NCBI GenBank assembly: GCA_036874045.1
Contig: CM072335.1
Coordinates: 25,365,501-25,429,500, forward strand
DNA from: Cymodocea nodosa
Taxonomy: Eukaryota > Streptophyta > Magnoliopsida > Alismatales > Cymodoceaceae
DNA length: 64,000 nt
Direction of reading: 5' to 3'
The position numbers and the translations under genes were made by a program. Numbering within the stretch: position 1 is the stretch's first letter; every line of letters begins with the position of its first letter. Shown here piece after piece: positions 7,946-21,100 of this stretch. Below the pieces are notes generated by a model, which saw nothing but the letters and a program-made list of their open reading frames with translations, was not told where the DNA came from and ran no database searches.

Positions 7946-10900
7946 GTAACGATTCGTTGTGTTTATACTTTGCGTGATTTTTTACTTACAGACAGATATT
8001 ATTCTTTTTTCCTATTTTTCCCCTTAAAATAAAATTATCATTCGTCGTTAACTTCAACCTTCGACTGCATACTTCAGCAGATTGTATTCGTTTGTAATCA
8101 ATTCTGAATGCGCTCTTAATGAGATCAAAACTGTAGCAGTGAAAACAACTCTCAATAATGAATGACGTAACAACAAATTAGCAGTAACATCTATCAATTT
8201 CCTATTCTACCATCGTGTTGTTCAGTACCCACGATGTATGGGGGTTTAATTGAAGGCAACGACAATGGCGAGGTCGGTAACAATGGATGGTGGTGAGGAC
8301 CATAAACTTTAACACGCGCAACTGATGGTGGCTGACGGTTGACGAGGGCAATTCCATGCAGTTAATGATGGTGAGGATTTCCCATCCTCGATCGGCCTTG
8401 ACGACGAGGAATGTGCAGTTGAGAAAGGAGTAGACAATACGATTGGGGAAAAATGTCACCAGTAAAAGATCGAGGGATAAAAGATGATGCTAATTCATTC
8501 AATAGGCAGAAGATTTTACAAGTAACAAATATGTTTGAGGGATATTCAGAATGGAGAACTCTCATGTAAAGTTATGCACGCATACCTCTTTCAAAACACT
8601 TGTGTTTTCAACGTCAATGTTACCATAGGTATGCTAATCAGTGCAAGTATTAGTTGGGCACGCTACTTGCACAACTCCCCTCACAGGCAAATGTTACCAT
8701 AGTCTTACTTAGCACTCAAGGAGGAGGTAAGAAAAAAGTCTAATCAAGAGTCTCTAAAGCTAGATCTATGCATTCTCCAAGTTAATCTCGTTCCGATGAG
8801 CTTGGTCTTGAGTTTTCTTGCCTATTATCTTATCCATATGAATAAAGACAGCTCAATAAGTTTTGAAAAAAAACACGAAAATTTGAATTTTAAGGTTAAC
8901 ATCTTACCATTACATTAATCTTACTACGTAGGACTAAACGTCCTTGTGTGATGTTTTAGCAACATCGTTCTTAGCATTGTATTTAATACTGGAAAGCACT
9001 ATATTACCGTATTGTCACTAATTTGTAAATTTTTAATGATTGTTGTTTCCTACATGCTCAATCTTTAAATATAGAATGTTATTCTCGGTAGCATGCCATT
9101 TATAAACCTCATCTTGCCATTAATTCTTTTCCATTATTAAAATTTTCCATAAATTCTGTAATTTTAGTTTTAATCAGTTTCAGCTAAATTAGTTTTTTTT
9201 TTCCTTACAAGTTTTCCACAAATATTATCAAATTATCTAGGATGATTTTAATATTTTATTATAAGTAGGAGTAACTCCTCTATTTCCGATGAAATGAGTT
9301 CGTAGATAAACTCTTATGTTCTATTTTAACGTTCTCATTTCTCTTACGCTAATTTTTGTACATATTCACGTTTAATAACCTAAAAGCTCCGTACCATACG
9401 GTATATATAACTGGGCAAATAAATGTCCAATGAAAATTTTCATTTAATTTTAAGGGTGCTATTTTATCATATGGCACTCATGTTGCATTTTTTCACTATC
9501 TTACCTTAATTTTGTGAAAAAATCATTATTATTTATTATAGATCCTAAGAATAAAAAATGTTTACCAATAATAAAAACTCAAGATTATCTAATTTTATGG
9601 TTATTCGGTTTTCCGGTCATCGGTGGATTTAGGGCCTTCAAAATCTTCATATGGATCCCAGATACATGATCCGCCTGCCCGCATCAGGGGCGCTTCCGAT
9701 ATGAAACTATTGCTTTCAAGGACAAAAAAGGAGCAATCTAGGTTTTTCTTTTTCACCATAGTAGTTCCCATGGAAAAATAAAAGTTAGCTTATCAAATTG
9801 TGTTTAAAATTTACAGTTCCAATTTACATGGCCTAAAAGCAACAAATGGCTTATACTCCCATTGCCTTCGACAAAGGAGCTCTTGTTTCTTGATCATATC
9901 CCCTTCAATAGTGAATCATTAAGAACGAGGAAACAACGAGGACACTTTTCCTATTTCAAACAATAACGACCTAAGGTGAGACTGATTCTTAATCTTTTCG
10001 CGAATACGTTACTTAAGATCCCATTGTTGCAAACAATTGATATGATTCTTTGGATCCTATGGAACTCCCGTGACAATGCCAGATAGAAAGACATACACAC
10101 TCATCAGATATGAGTTCCTGACTTCCCAATGAGAGATCATGGCCTCTTAAAGATGAATGACCTTCAGGATGTAGGAAACATGCTGCTACAATAGCACCAC
10201 TTGAGCCATTCATATTTGGGATGGCAAAATGCAATCTGAGAACACATACACATCTGTAAAATATCAAGGTTAGATATTTGAAATGTACAAAATCAAATGA
10301 CAGAATTAGAATGATGTACAATTAACATTTTGCTAAGAATTGTATAATATTTGATTACAGAATTTGAATATTAGAGCGTACTGCCTCTGATAATCTTGGT
10401 CTCCATTCAACACTGTGAGACATATATCTGGTGTCTGCTGAAGGAATTCACTTATGTCTGAAACGGCTAAACATTTCAGGTTTCTTTTTCCCCGTCAAAA
10501 CAAACAGTAGCTAGGATGTAAAGCCAAGTCCAATCTGTGTTAACAAATAAATAAGGTATATTTCAAAAAGCCATGACGATAGTTGATTTCGTTGTGTCCC
10601 TTTTGATGCATCGGGAGCTATTAGAAATTTTCTGACAAAAAAGAAGTTTCTAGTCAAAATGCAACAATGGGATTTATTTGTGGCAAATACCATCTTCCAG
10701 GATGAGACCGTGCAAAAGTCACAAGTGCACGCTAAGAAACATGCACAAGAACAACTTCTTACATTTTTAAAGTTTAACCTGTTGTTCCTGTCTTGCGTAG
10801 AATAGACACACCTGTGGACAAATCTACTTTAGAATAACTGAGTGCAATTTTGAACGGCATTAGTGGTGATACAAGTGATTCCATGCTGTTATCATTTGTT

Positions 10901-12131
10901 TACTATAATTGCAAGTTTGTGCAAATATTATCCTTTTCTCACTAAATTTCAGAAAGTTCTGTGTGTTTACCTCTGTACAAGTAAATTGGTTCATTTACGA
11001 CTCTAAAAGAACTGAAAGGAAGTTGATGGTAAAAATCTGCCACACACAATTACAAAACTAAGGATTTCAGTAGATAACGTAGTTTTGCGGGCAAACTACA
11101 AAGCATTGTTTATAATGTACCAAAAAAAATTTGAGAAAGCATGTTTACTACACTTTCTAAATCATTCATTGATGATCAGCGATCCAAATATATGACCCAT
11201 AACGGTCCGATGGATATGTGAAAGGTTCCAAGGAAAGGATATCACCAAAAACCAAAATGCAAAAAAGGATGCCAAAATTGCTCAATAGAAAGACTTAAGT
11301 GGGGAAAAGACAACGATGTGAAGACAGGGAATAAAAGAAAGGTTGGTTTACAAAGACCTCTAATAAGCAAGTTGTTCTCTTTGGGCATAAGCCACTCTTC
11401 TTCACACTACTTTCGCTTCTTTGAGTTTAGGGTGGATCTCTCTCCATAAATGCATAAGAGAAAGGCAATAGGTGTCTCCTTTTGGGCTTGTCAAACTTGG
11501 AATTCTTAATTTTTGAAGTTGATAATCAACTTATCATCTTCAAAGAAGGAAAAAGGTGATATGATGAGAAAGTCTCATGGATTATGATAGGAAATTTAGC
11601 AGTTCGCTAGCTTTTCAAGTAGAAGCCAGAGAGAACTGGGAAGGATGACACATTTCATGGGTCTAGTCTTGTCATTGGAGGCAAGATACAATCCGGTAAT
11701 GGTATTATGATGAGTTTAGAAAATTGGAAGATACAATCCGGTAATGGTATTATGATGCAGTAAATCTGATATGCATCCTGTTTCAACTCCAAAATTGAGA
11801 ATTGGAAGAAGCAAATCTGGTCATACAGTTTGGGATAATTCCATATAATGTAGTCGAGCAATCCAGCAAGTTTTCCACTAGTCCAAGTTTCTCCTGACTT
11901 CTGTGCCATTTTTATTACAGCTAGTGTAGGACCTAAAGAACTTCAGGAGACCACACCACAAAATTTCAAACTTGATTAAAAGACAAGTTTTGCAAATTTC
12001 TCAAACGTAATCCAAAAAAGAAAAATAATCATTTAAAAAATGAGAAAAAAATTTCTCATTTAGTGATCTCAAGTTGAAACAAAGTATCTCAAGAATCAAG
12101 TAACATACACTTACATTATGATAGGTGAAGA
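7946..12131. other. Intergenic region between the PPR and transporter genes
   Basis: No convincing gene. Weak frames at 8202-8565 and 10013-10321 (both minus) have no recognisable motifs. The part next to 12131 should hold the transporter's 3' UTR; a minus-strand AATAAA at 11916-11911 is a possible poly(A) signal. A short tandem duplication lies at 11683-11757. Confidence 0.45.
11683..11757. repeat. Tandem duplication, 45-bp period
   Basis: At least 30 bp beginning AAGATACAATCCGGTAATGG occur at 11683 and again at 11728. This is a local duplication in the 3' flank of the transporter gene. Confidence 0.85.
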
Positions 12132-15100
12132 TCAAATGTTATCTTCTTGTGGATCTATTTTATCGAGGATGGAGTACTTCATACTTGCAGCTCCTTCACT
12201 GTCACTGTGGTGAGCTTTGTTCATTTTCTGGTATCTGTAAAAACAATGCACATTTCTAGTACTAAAAATGTTCAAAATGGGCATAACAGAACTTGCTAAT
12301 ATAACAAACCAAAGGTTCCCTTATTTTTACTAATATCTGAAGATTAAGTGCTAAAAAGTCATGAATGGAAGAGTACAATTTTATAATATCAATGCATATA
12401 ATTGTTTCGTATAACTATACCATGCATAAAGAATAAAAGAATAGCATTGAAACATTATAATTTAATTAATATTTTGATCACAAAGGCTTTGAAACACTTA
12501 TTGTTCTTCACACAAATACACCAAGTACTTCTCATTGATGTTTAATATAATCCACTACAACTGCATCATGGTGGTTGAGATCAATCTAGATTTGCAAAAT
12601 TATTGGTCAGATAATCGCATGCAAATCAGGCTTTACATATTTTTGGTCAATAATTGATAGGATTTTGTATCCAGATCTGTAGAACCTGTGTATTTCAGTA
12701 CTGTAGAAGCCCAGAATGGTCTATACTTTTAAAGGGAACTGCTGATATTGTACATGAAACCATGTACTTCATTTCTGCAAAAACAATATTAACATAATTT
12801 TGCTATTGTCTCTGATTTTGTTTTGATTTTCATGTTTTCAAAGACTCGTGAATGAAATTGAATGGATTACATATTTTCCTAAATCATATATAAGTGATAT
12901 AAATATGGTAAATGCAAGCAGCTAATTTTTTATAGTATTTTCTGAATTTATTTGTATTTTCATTTTCAAGGATTTTTTCTGAAATTTTCAAATTGCTGAT
13001 AATGCCTAAGTCATAACCAGAGTGAAAAGGAGACCACCAAAGGTGACTGGGCAATTGGGTGAGGCAAATTCCAAGGCTTTCTTGCCTGGGAGATGTGGGA
13101 GGTAGTACACTTCAATCAAGCAAGCACCCAGCAAAGCACCTCTTTACCAGTCAAGCACTTTGTTAACTGGGTAAGTATTGTGACACAATTATCTTTGGAG
13201 AAAAAAAAATGTCAGGCATCAGTGAGGGTTCCTAACTTCCACACAGCACTACAGTCTACAGCGGCACATGCTCAAAAAAAAAGTCTGCAACAGACTACAG
13301 GACTTATGTTTTTCTCCCCTTGAGTCTCCTGACATTTTTTCCCCGACATTTTTTGTTTTTCTCCCATCAACAGCTTCTCCTCACCACATGCCCACTTCTC
13401 TGACAAGATAACAATAGTGCTCCAGTAGAAGTTGGAAGCTATCCAGGATCCGGCCAAAAGTGAGATTCAGGGAGGTGAGCTCCTTTTGCATAATCTCTTT
13501 TTCTTCCATTCCATGCATCCTGATTTTTTTTATTCTTATATTCCAATTTTTCAAGTGAGTTTATCTTACTGATTACGGTTTCTTATTTTACTTAAATTTT
13601 GATTTCTGTTACCTTTTAACAAAATGATGACCACACACGTTTTTTAGCAATATTCTAATTTCTATGCAAGCTTCAGTGATACCCTTTTTTCATATATTTT
13701 CTCCACATTGATTTTTTCACTAAAATTTGATTTTGAGTTTTCCATCATTTTCCAGATTTGTTATTCCTTCATTTTCATGTGTTAAAGATAATTGAAAACT
13801 TATTAATGAAATTTCACTAGTGCAGCCAATTTCCAGGTATAGCAGTCCAAATGGTTATCAGTATCACACATGTTTCAATGGGAAAATCAAAATGTATCAT
13901 GTCGGATATCAAAATCCATCCATTTTCCTTCATTCAAAAGTCTCATCCAATACAGTCAAATTTTCAACCATTACGTGGACGAAAATGAGAGAAACACCCC
14001 TGCTACCATCTTTCTCCTACAGTCTGCAAATTCTTTCTTTCCTCCTCTCTCTTTCTCTCTTCAAAGTTTCTCTAAAGGATTTTCGCATCTGAGTCTTCTT
14101 CAACTCCACTCCAATCTTTCTTGGAATGATGAAGGCTCTCCAACACCTCAATTTGCTACTTTCAGGTATGAAAATTGAGGTTATTCCATACATAAGGTTA
14201 GATCTTGTTTATTTAGCTTAGATCTAATATTATTTTCATAACTTAGATTTTTTGTAAAATTCTTCTTTTTACAGATTTCTACCTGTTTTTTTTTGGAATT
14301 TTCATTTTTACATGTATTACTAGCTGAAATTTAATAGATGTTGCTTATGTTGGGTTAGATCTAAGGTTATTTAAGTTAGATGCATATCTTTCACAATCTT
14401 CATTTTTTTTGAAATTTATCTCTGATTTTTTCAAATATTGTATTTTGTAGATGAAATTTGAATAGATCTTGGTCATGTTAGATTAGATCTAAAGTTATTT
14501 AGGTTAGATATATATTTTTTCATAGTCCTCCAATTGTTAAGAATTTTATAACTGAGTTTTTGGAAATATTGTATTTCTAGATGAAAGTGAGTAGATATGG
14601 CATTTATTTAGTTACATGACATAGAATTAACATGAATATTTAAGAAATTATTATTTTGGTAATTTCTGTTTAGTTTTCTTTAAATTTTCTTACTGCTTTT
14701 ATGTTAATTTTCTGTTTTTTTTTTTGATTTACGAATTTTTTGGTCATTGTCTATTCAAAAATGCTCATTTTAGTCCTACGTGTAATATTTTGTTTCCAAT
14801 TTGCAAATGGTCAAACTAAATTCATTTACTTGATATGTATTTTCAAGCTAGAGAATGCCGAGTTCTCCCACATGCCAATTACAAAATAGTGATAGTGGCA
14901 ATGATGACTAAGGTGGAAGGAGAGATGATCTAAGATGGCTACATGAATATCCCATGGACAATGACAGAAGGAAAGCAATTTGCAAATACAGTGAAAACAG
15001 AATGAGAGGTGGTGGTATTACACAGTTCAAGAAGCATCAAATTATCCTATTGTATGTGATCAAATGCAAAAATTGTTGATGAGAACAAAGTTAGAGAAAA

Positions 15101-18100
15101 GCAAAAAGGTCATAAGAAATGAAAGATTTAAAGAAATATCATTTGGGAAAAGCAAGAGCTTAGGAGTAAGTTATAGACATGCAAAGCTCATTCCAGTAGA
15201 CAACACAGACTAAGATGATGTGATGATAACATTAGTGGCCATCTAGATACCATAGGAGAATAAGAGAGACGACTTTAGGAAGAAGCTATACTGCAATCAA
15301 GATGGGAAGAATAGAAGGATCAAATGAGAGTCATAATCTAAGAATTTTGAAGTAAACTGTGGCAGTGGCAGTAGTACTCATGTATCATCTTCTACACAGC
15401 AGGAAAAAGAAATTACAGAAATATTCAGAAACTATAGTCAAAAGTAAATCCTGATGCAACAACGGGGACAAAGTAGAGGACACCTAGATGGACGTAGATA
15501 GATGCTAGACTCATTCAGATATGGTGACTTATATGGGAAATCCTAAATAATGTGGGAGTGGCTTGGCTCATCACCCTAGTGTAACGTAGTTTGCCATGAA
15601 CTATATACTTTATCGTCAATGTTAGACAAGAAAAGTGGATTGAAACATATGTTCAACTTGGAGCTATTGAGTGGAAAAGTGACTAAAATTATAAACCATG
15701 TCTTTTGAAAGGGTATTTGCGAATACAACAACAATATGAGCTATGATACCATAATGTAGAGTTGGCCATATAAATTTCTTTCTTCCGAATATTTTTATCA
15801 ATTGTCAAATCTTTTGTTAAATTATATAAATTTAAATCTTTTCTTCTAATTTCTAAAGGATGTTCACAAATGTGTAAACATAATTAAGCCCATGAAAAAG
15901 GTATTCCAATTTATCAATGGTGATAAGAGACACACAATGGTTTTCTTGTAGGAAGCAATACATTTGATAAGAGATGTGGTACAAAGTGTTATATAATCTT
16001 AAATATTATTTTAACTACTATAGAGGAGAGGTACCCCACTAGTAGGATTATAGCTCAAATTGTTGTTATCGTTATCAAGAAGAGGTGGTTTTCGATGCTC
16101 CTACATCCATTGCATGAAGTTGATGAGTTTTTTTATTTCATGAGAGAAATAGTAGTGTTGGTTGGAGGAGTAGTCGTTGGTGGCAACAGATGTGGCTAGC
16201 AGCAATGGTGTTAATGGTGGGGGAGGTTGGTCGTGATGGAAAGGTTGTCATTCGCCATTGGTAGCTTTGGTTAGGATGGTGGCTGATGTTCTCTAGGGTT
16301 TTGTAGGAAGACTGGAATTTGGTAGAGGAGAAAATGAACAAGGTTTATGAAAATGAAGAGTAACAGGAGACAAAAAGAAAATCAAAATAAAATAAAGAAA
16401 ACAACAGTGACAAGGGTTTAGGGTTTGAACAAGGTGACAAAGATGGCTACGGTTTTTCTACTCTGTTGTACACCACTTGGACTATATGGACAAAAAGGAA
16501 TAGTTATATTTTCAGGACTGAAATCTGAACGGTGGAGAAGCTGATTCATCACGCCCAAAATTTATATAAAAGATGGAAAATGAATTTTGTACTCAATTAT
16601 AAAGTCTGGGATATTTTACTGATTTGTCATGGGGATGATTATGTAGATCTTTTGTAACAAGAAGCATATTTCTTTTAAACAAAATCCCTCAGGAATGGAT
16701 AGGGTCCATGGTCCATTTTTCCCTCCCTTCATCCAACATGAGTTCCCATTCTCTTGGTTTCACCTAATTGCATGCCAACAATGTAGACCCAGAAGATTAA
16801 GTAAGATCGTAAGATGATATTCACATTAATGGTTTTGTATATACTATAGGAGGCTTTCCAGAGACATCATGTGTCTAACAAATCTAGCAGCTAAAATAGT
16901 ACCTAAAAGAATCATGCCATGCAAATGCTTTTTATTTATAAAATGAAGTATAAACAAGAAATACGTTGGAATGCAAGTAATTTTCTTATAAGTTTGAAGG
17001 ACTTACTTGTACCAGTTGAATAAACTGACTCCGACCAGTATAATGACGAGCCCAGTAGCCTTTAGCCAGGTAAACTGATCGTGGAAATACAATACTGCAA
17101 CCTGAATGGCCAACATGGATGGTTATTTAAGCAGCTATAAATGTATCTAAATTGTAATTTTAACTTTTTTAGAGCCAATGCATATGTATTCAATTATCCA
17201 ATGAATTCATTGCGAATATCACTTTTAAACAAATTGTTATCTTCTTTACTAGGACAATTTTAATTCAATATAAAGATCTATTGGAAAGGATAAATGCAAA
17301 AATAGGGTTGGAATAATTTTTTTTGACAAGTCTAACATGATTCACATTCCAAATAAGATTCATCCATGGTACAGGGCGTGATTGAGACAATCAAGGTAAA
17401 AATAAAGTTGCAACATAAAGGATGAGTAGGAATAATAGTTGATAAAATTCTGTACAATGAAATTATTAAGGTAGAAATAATAGATTTATAATGATTAAGC
17501 CTATAATAGTAGTAGTTAATGTTGTTAGTGCATTGCACGAGTAGGTTTAGAAGTTAAACAAAAATTTTGGGAAGATATAGATAATTTAGTATTAAAGCTT
17601 CTAAATAGTGAAAAACTCTTTATTGGAGGGGATTTAAATAGGAATATTAGAAAATAAAATATAAGGGGAGTGATTAAGATTTGGAAATGGGAAAAAAACA
17701 CAATTTTAGATTTTAATTTAGCTAGTTACCTTTTGATAGCAAATATATAATTTAGAAAGAGAAAGGAACATTTAATTACATTTAAAAGTGAATTAAATAC
17801 TAGTTAGTAATCACAGTTTTTTTCCCATGTTAGAAAGTAAATCAAAGAATGTTTAGGGATCACATGGTTATATTAAAAGAGAATTTAACTACATAATGCA
17901 AGTTGTTAATATTAGATGTTTGAATTAAAATTTGGAGGAAAAAGAATAGAAGTCATAGGAATTGTAGAATTAGGTAGCAAAATCTAAAAGGTGAAAAACA
18001 AATGATATTTAAGGGGAAGTCATTAAAAGAAGAAATATGAAATATTTATAAAGAAATAAATAAGCTTTGGAATGGAATGATCAATTGAATTAAAAAGATT

Positions 18101-21100
18101 GCTAAAGAAATTTTAGAAAAATCTAAAAGAATAGTACCACTTGATAAAAAATGTTGGTGGTGGAACAAAGAAATATAAAAATAACAAAAGAAAAAAGGAA
18201 TGTTAGAAATTCTTTTATAAATGTAAAATGATGAGAATTCACAATGATGGTGGATGTGAAGGTGGGAATGCAAGCAATGAGGCTACATGATGTATAAATG
18301 GTGGAAGTCTTTACTTAGGCTACAGGGTATCTCAATTTGAGATATTAAGGAAGACTTTGACAGCAGTAAAGCCAACAAGTCAAAGGTGAAACTATGGGGA
18401 TATATCCTCCATGCTATTTGACAACATAGATGATTGGAAAGAAACAGTAAAACCTTCTGCAATTCTACACATGATGAACCATACTCCAAGTCTAAAGGTG
18501 ATGGGCTGTGTAATGGAGTGGTTCACAGGTTAGAAGGACATGAAGATCTTACAGACAAGGTAATTTCAATTTAGATTGATCCTTTTTTTAGCCTTATGGT
18601 GAATTTAGGAGGTTGTCTACATTTTTAATTTCGCAGCATCAACTGTTGTCTATTCCTTTTCCTTCATCTGTGTTTGGGTTTCTCTCTTAAAGCCCATTTT
18701 TACTTTTTGCTCCTATTGTTTATCTTGTTACTTGTTTTTTCCCAATTCACTAATAGCTTGTGTGAGCCCTTTTTTTCCAATAATTTTAAGGCTTCTCCAT
18801 TGTTGTTGCACAAAAAAAATAGTAAGAATAGGAATACTGGTTGAAGCATAAAATTAAATGGTCAAGAAATCTCTAAAAGAAATTTTTTACATATTTAGGT
18901 TGTATAACAATGGAAAAAAAAAAGTTAATACTTATTATTCATAGAATTAAAGTAGATTGGATACAATGAAAGATTTGCATGTTATGTGACAAAAGAATTT
19001 CCTTAAAATTAAAAGAAAAATATATAAAACTTCTATTTGCTCAAATATATTTTACAGCATAGAATGTTGAACTATTAAATATGAATATGTATACAAAGTT
19101 ACTAAAACAGTAATCTAAGGGGGTGTTTGTACCTCTAGAAAATGATAATAATGAAAAATTCGAAAAAAATTTCTGGATTTTCCAGGCATTTGTGTCATTC
19201 TAGTGGATGAAAAAATTTACTAACATTTACTGGTAGGTAGGGAGTATTTGTGCTGCTGGAAAACGTTGGTGATGGAAAATATGGAAAAAAATTCCGAAAT
19301 TTTCAAGGTGTCTGTGTCATCTCAGTAAATGAAAATTTTTACTAACATTAACTAGTGAATAAAAGAGATGGATGTAAAAATCCCCCCCCCATCCTAAGGT
19401 TTGAAATTGCATTGAAAATATTTGCAAGAACCCCTCACGTCATCTGTTAGAATCATTGTATTTTGATAATGTAAAAATCTATGTAAGAAATTAAGATGTA
19501 TTTCATAGGTATAACTAAAGAGTTAAAGTTAGACAGAATATAAACAAACCAAACGAATACTACACAAGTCAATTAAAAGATACTCTGGAAGAACTCATTG
19601 AGTTAGGTAACTCAACGTGTATTTATAGGTTTATATGGCAGCACAACTCATTGAGTTAGCAGATAACACGTGCAGAACTTAAATGTTCACATGATATGAT
19701 GGAAAAACACGAAGGAATAACTATTCGAGTTGTTTGGAGAATTATGAGATAATTGTTCGAGTTTTTTAAAGAGTTATAAGATAACTGTTCGAGTTTACAT
19801 AGCTTACATGCAGAACTTAAATGTTCATGTAATATGATGGAAAAATACAAAATGATGATTGTTTGAGTTGTTCAGAGAGTTATAAGATAACTGTTTGAGT
19901 TTCTCGAAGAATTACAAGATAACTATTCAAGTTTACATAACTCACGTATAGAACTTAAATGTTCAGATGATAGATGGAAAAACACGAAGGAATAACTATT
20001 TGAGTTTTTTGGAAAGATATGAGATAACTGTTCAAGTTTCTCAAAGAGTTACAAGATAACTATTCAAGTTTTCATAGCTCACATGCAAAATTTAAATGTT
20101 TATGTGATAGAATGGAAGAACACGAAAAAGAACTCATTAAGTCAGCAATAACTTAATGACTTAGAAAAACAGCTATCGATTTTGGAAAATAATTGACAGT
20201 AATCAAATAGTAACTTTCCATTTTGGGGATTAGTAAAACAATAGTACAACAAATTTTATAATATTGAAAATCAAGTACAGCAAATTGATATTCTTGAAAA
20301 TAATATAATCGTTGCAATTACAAATATAAATACAACTAGATTATTCAACGAAAAAATAGAAAGAGAAAATATTGTAGATCATCTACTATTATAAAAAGAA
20401 TTCAGATTACATACAACATAAAATAGATTGAGAATGTATGAAAATTAAAAATATAAGAAGATTATCAAAGCTCTCAATGTGTTGAAAGTCCGATCCAAAA
20501 AGGATCAATGGTTCATGACTTTAACTAGAAAGTTACAGAAGGTGTTGGTTTGTAGCTTCGACTTAAAAGTCTCATAAGGTTGGTTGTAGAGTTTTAACTT
20601 GAAAGCTCATAAATTGTAAGTTGGGAGTTTCAACTTAAAAACTTAAAGCATTGATTCTTACTTCAACCTAAAAGTAAATGTAAGTGTTAGAACACTTAGT
20701 GAAACCTAAGTGATCCTTAGGAGTGGACTAACCAAATTGGTAAATCACCTAAAAATCCTTTGTATTCTTATCTTTTATTTCCATTATGCATGTTTCATTT
20801 ATATGTTTGTGATATTTATGCATATACTACAATCATATAAATTAGAAATAAGTTTAATTGAGCACATATCACAATTCACCTTTCCTCTAGTGAGTCATTC
20901 TATCTTAACACCATCCTTACCTCATTGTCATTTGCAAAATCATTTGCCGAAGAGCCTTACTTGGTCATCCATCCAATTGTGCCTGTCCAGTGCTTCAAAA
21001 GTGACTTGTTTCACCAATTCAACTCACTTTGCTCCTTCCAAACAATCGAAATCAAAAGGTAAACTTGCAGTAAACCTCTCTGTGAAGTGGAGTCCATTTA

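Larger units (their letters stand above)
12235..17006 (-). other. Intron 10 of the transporter gene (4.8 kb)
   Basis: Bounded by GTAAGT on the donor side (17006-17001) and ACAG at the acceptor (12238-12235). It holds a decayed hAT-like stretch (14830-15400), an RTE 3' end (about 15726-15850), imperfect repeats with a period near 128 bp built on TTAGATCTAA (copies at 14355 and 14483), and otherwise unrecognised AT-rich DNA. Confidence 0.7.

Noticed and set aside
10013-10321. 102-codon minus-strand frame as a downstream exon of the transporter
   Set aside because: The transporter already ends in a good stop at 12132 with a family-like C terminus; no motif supports this frame.
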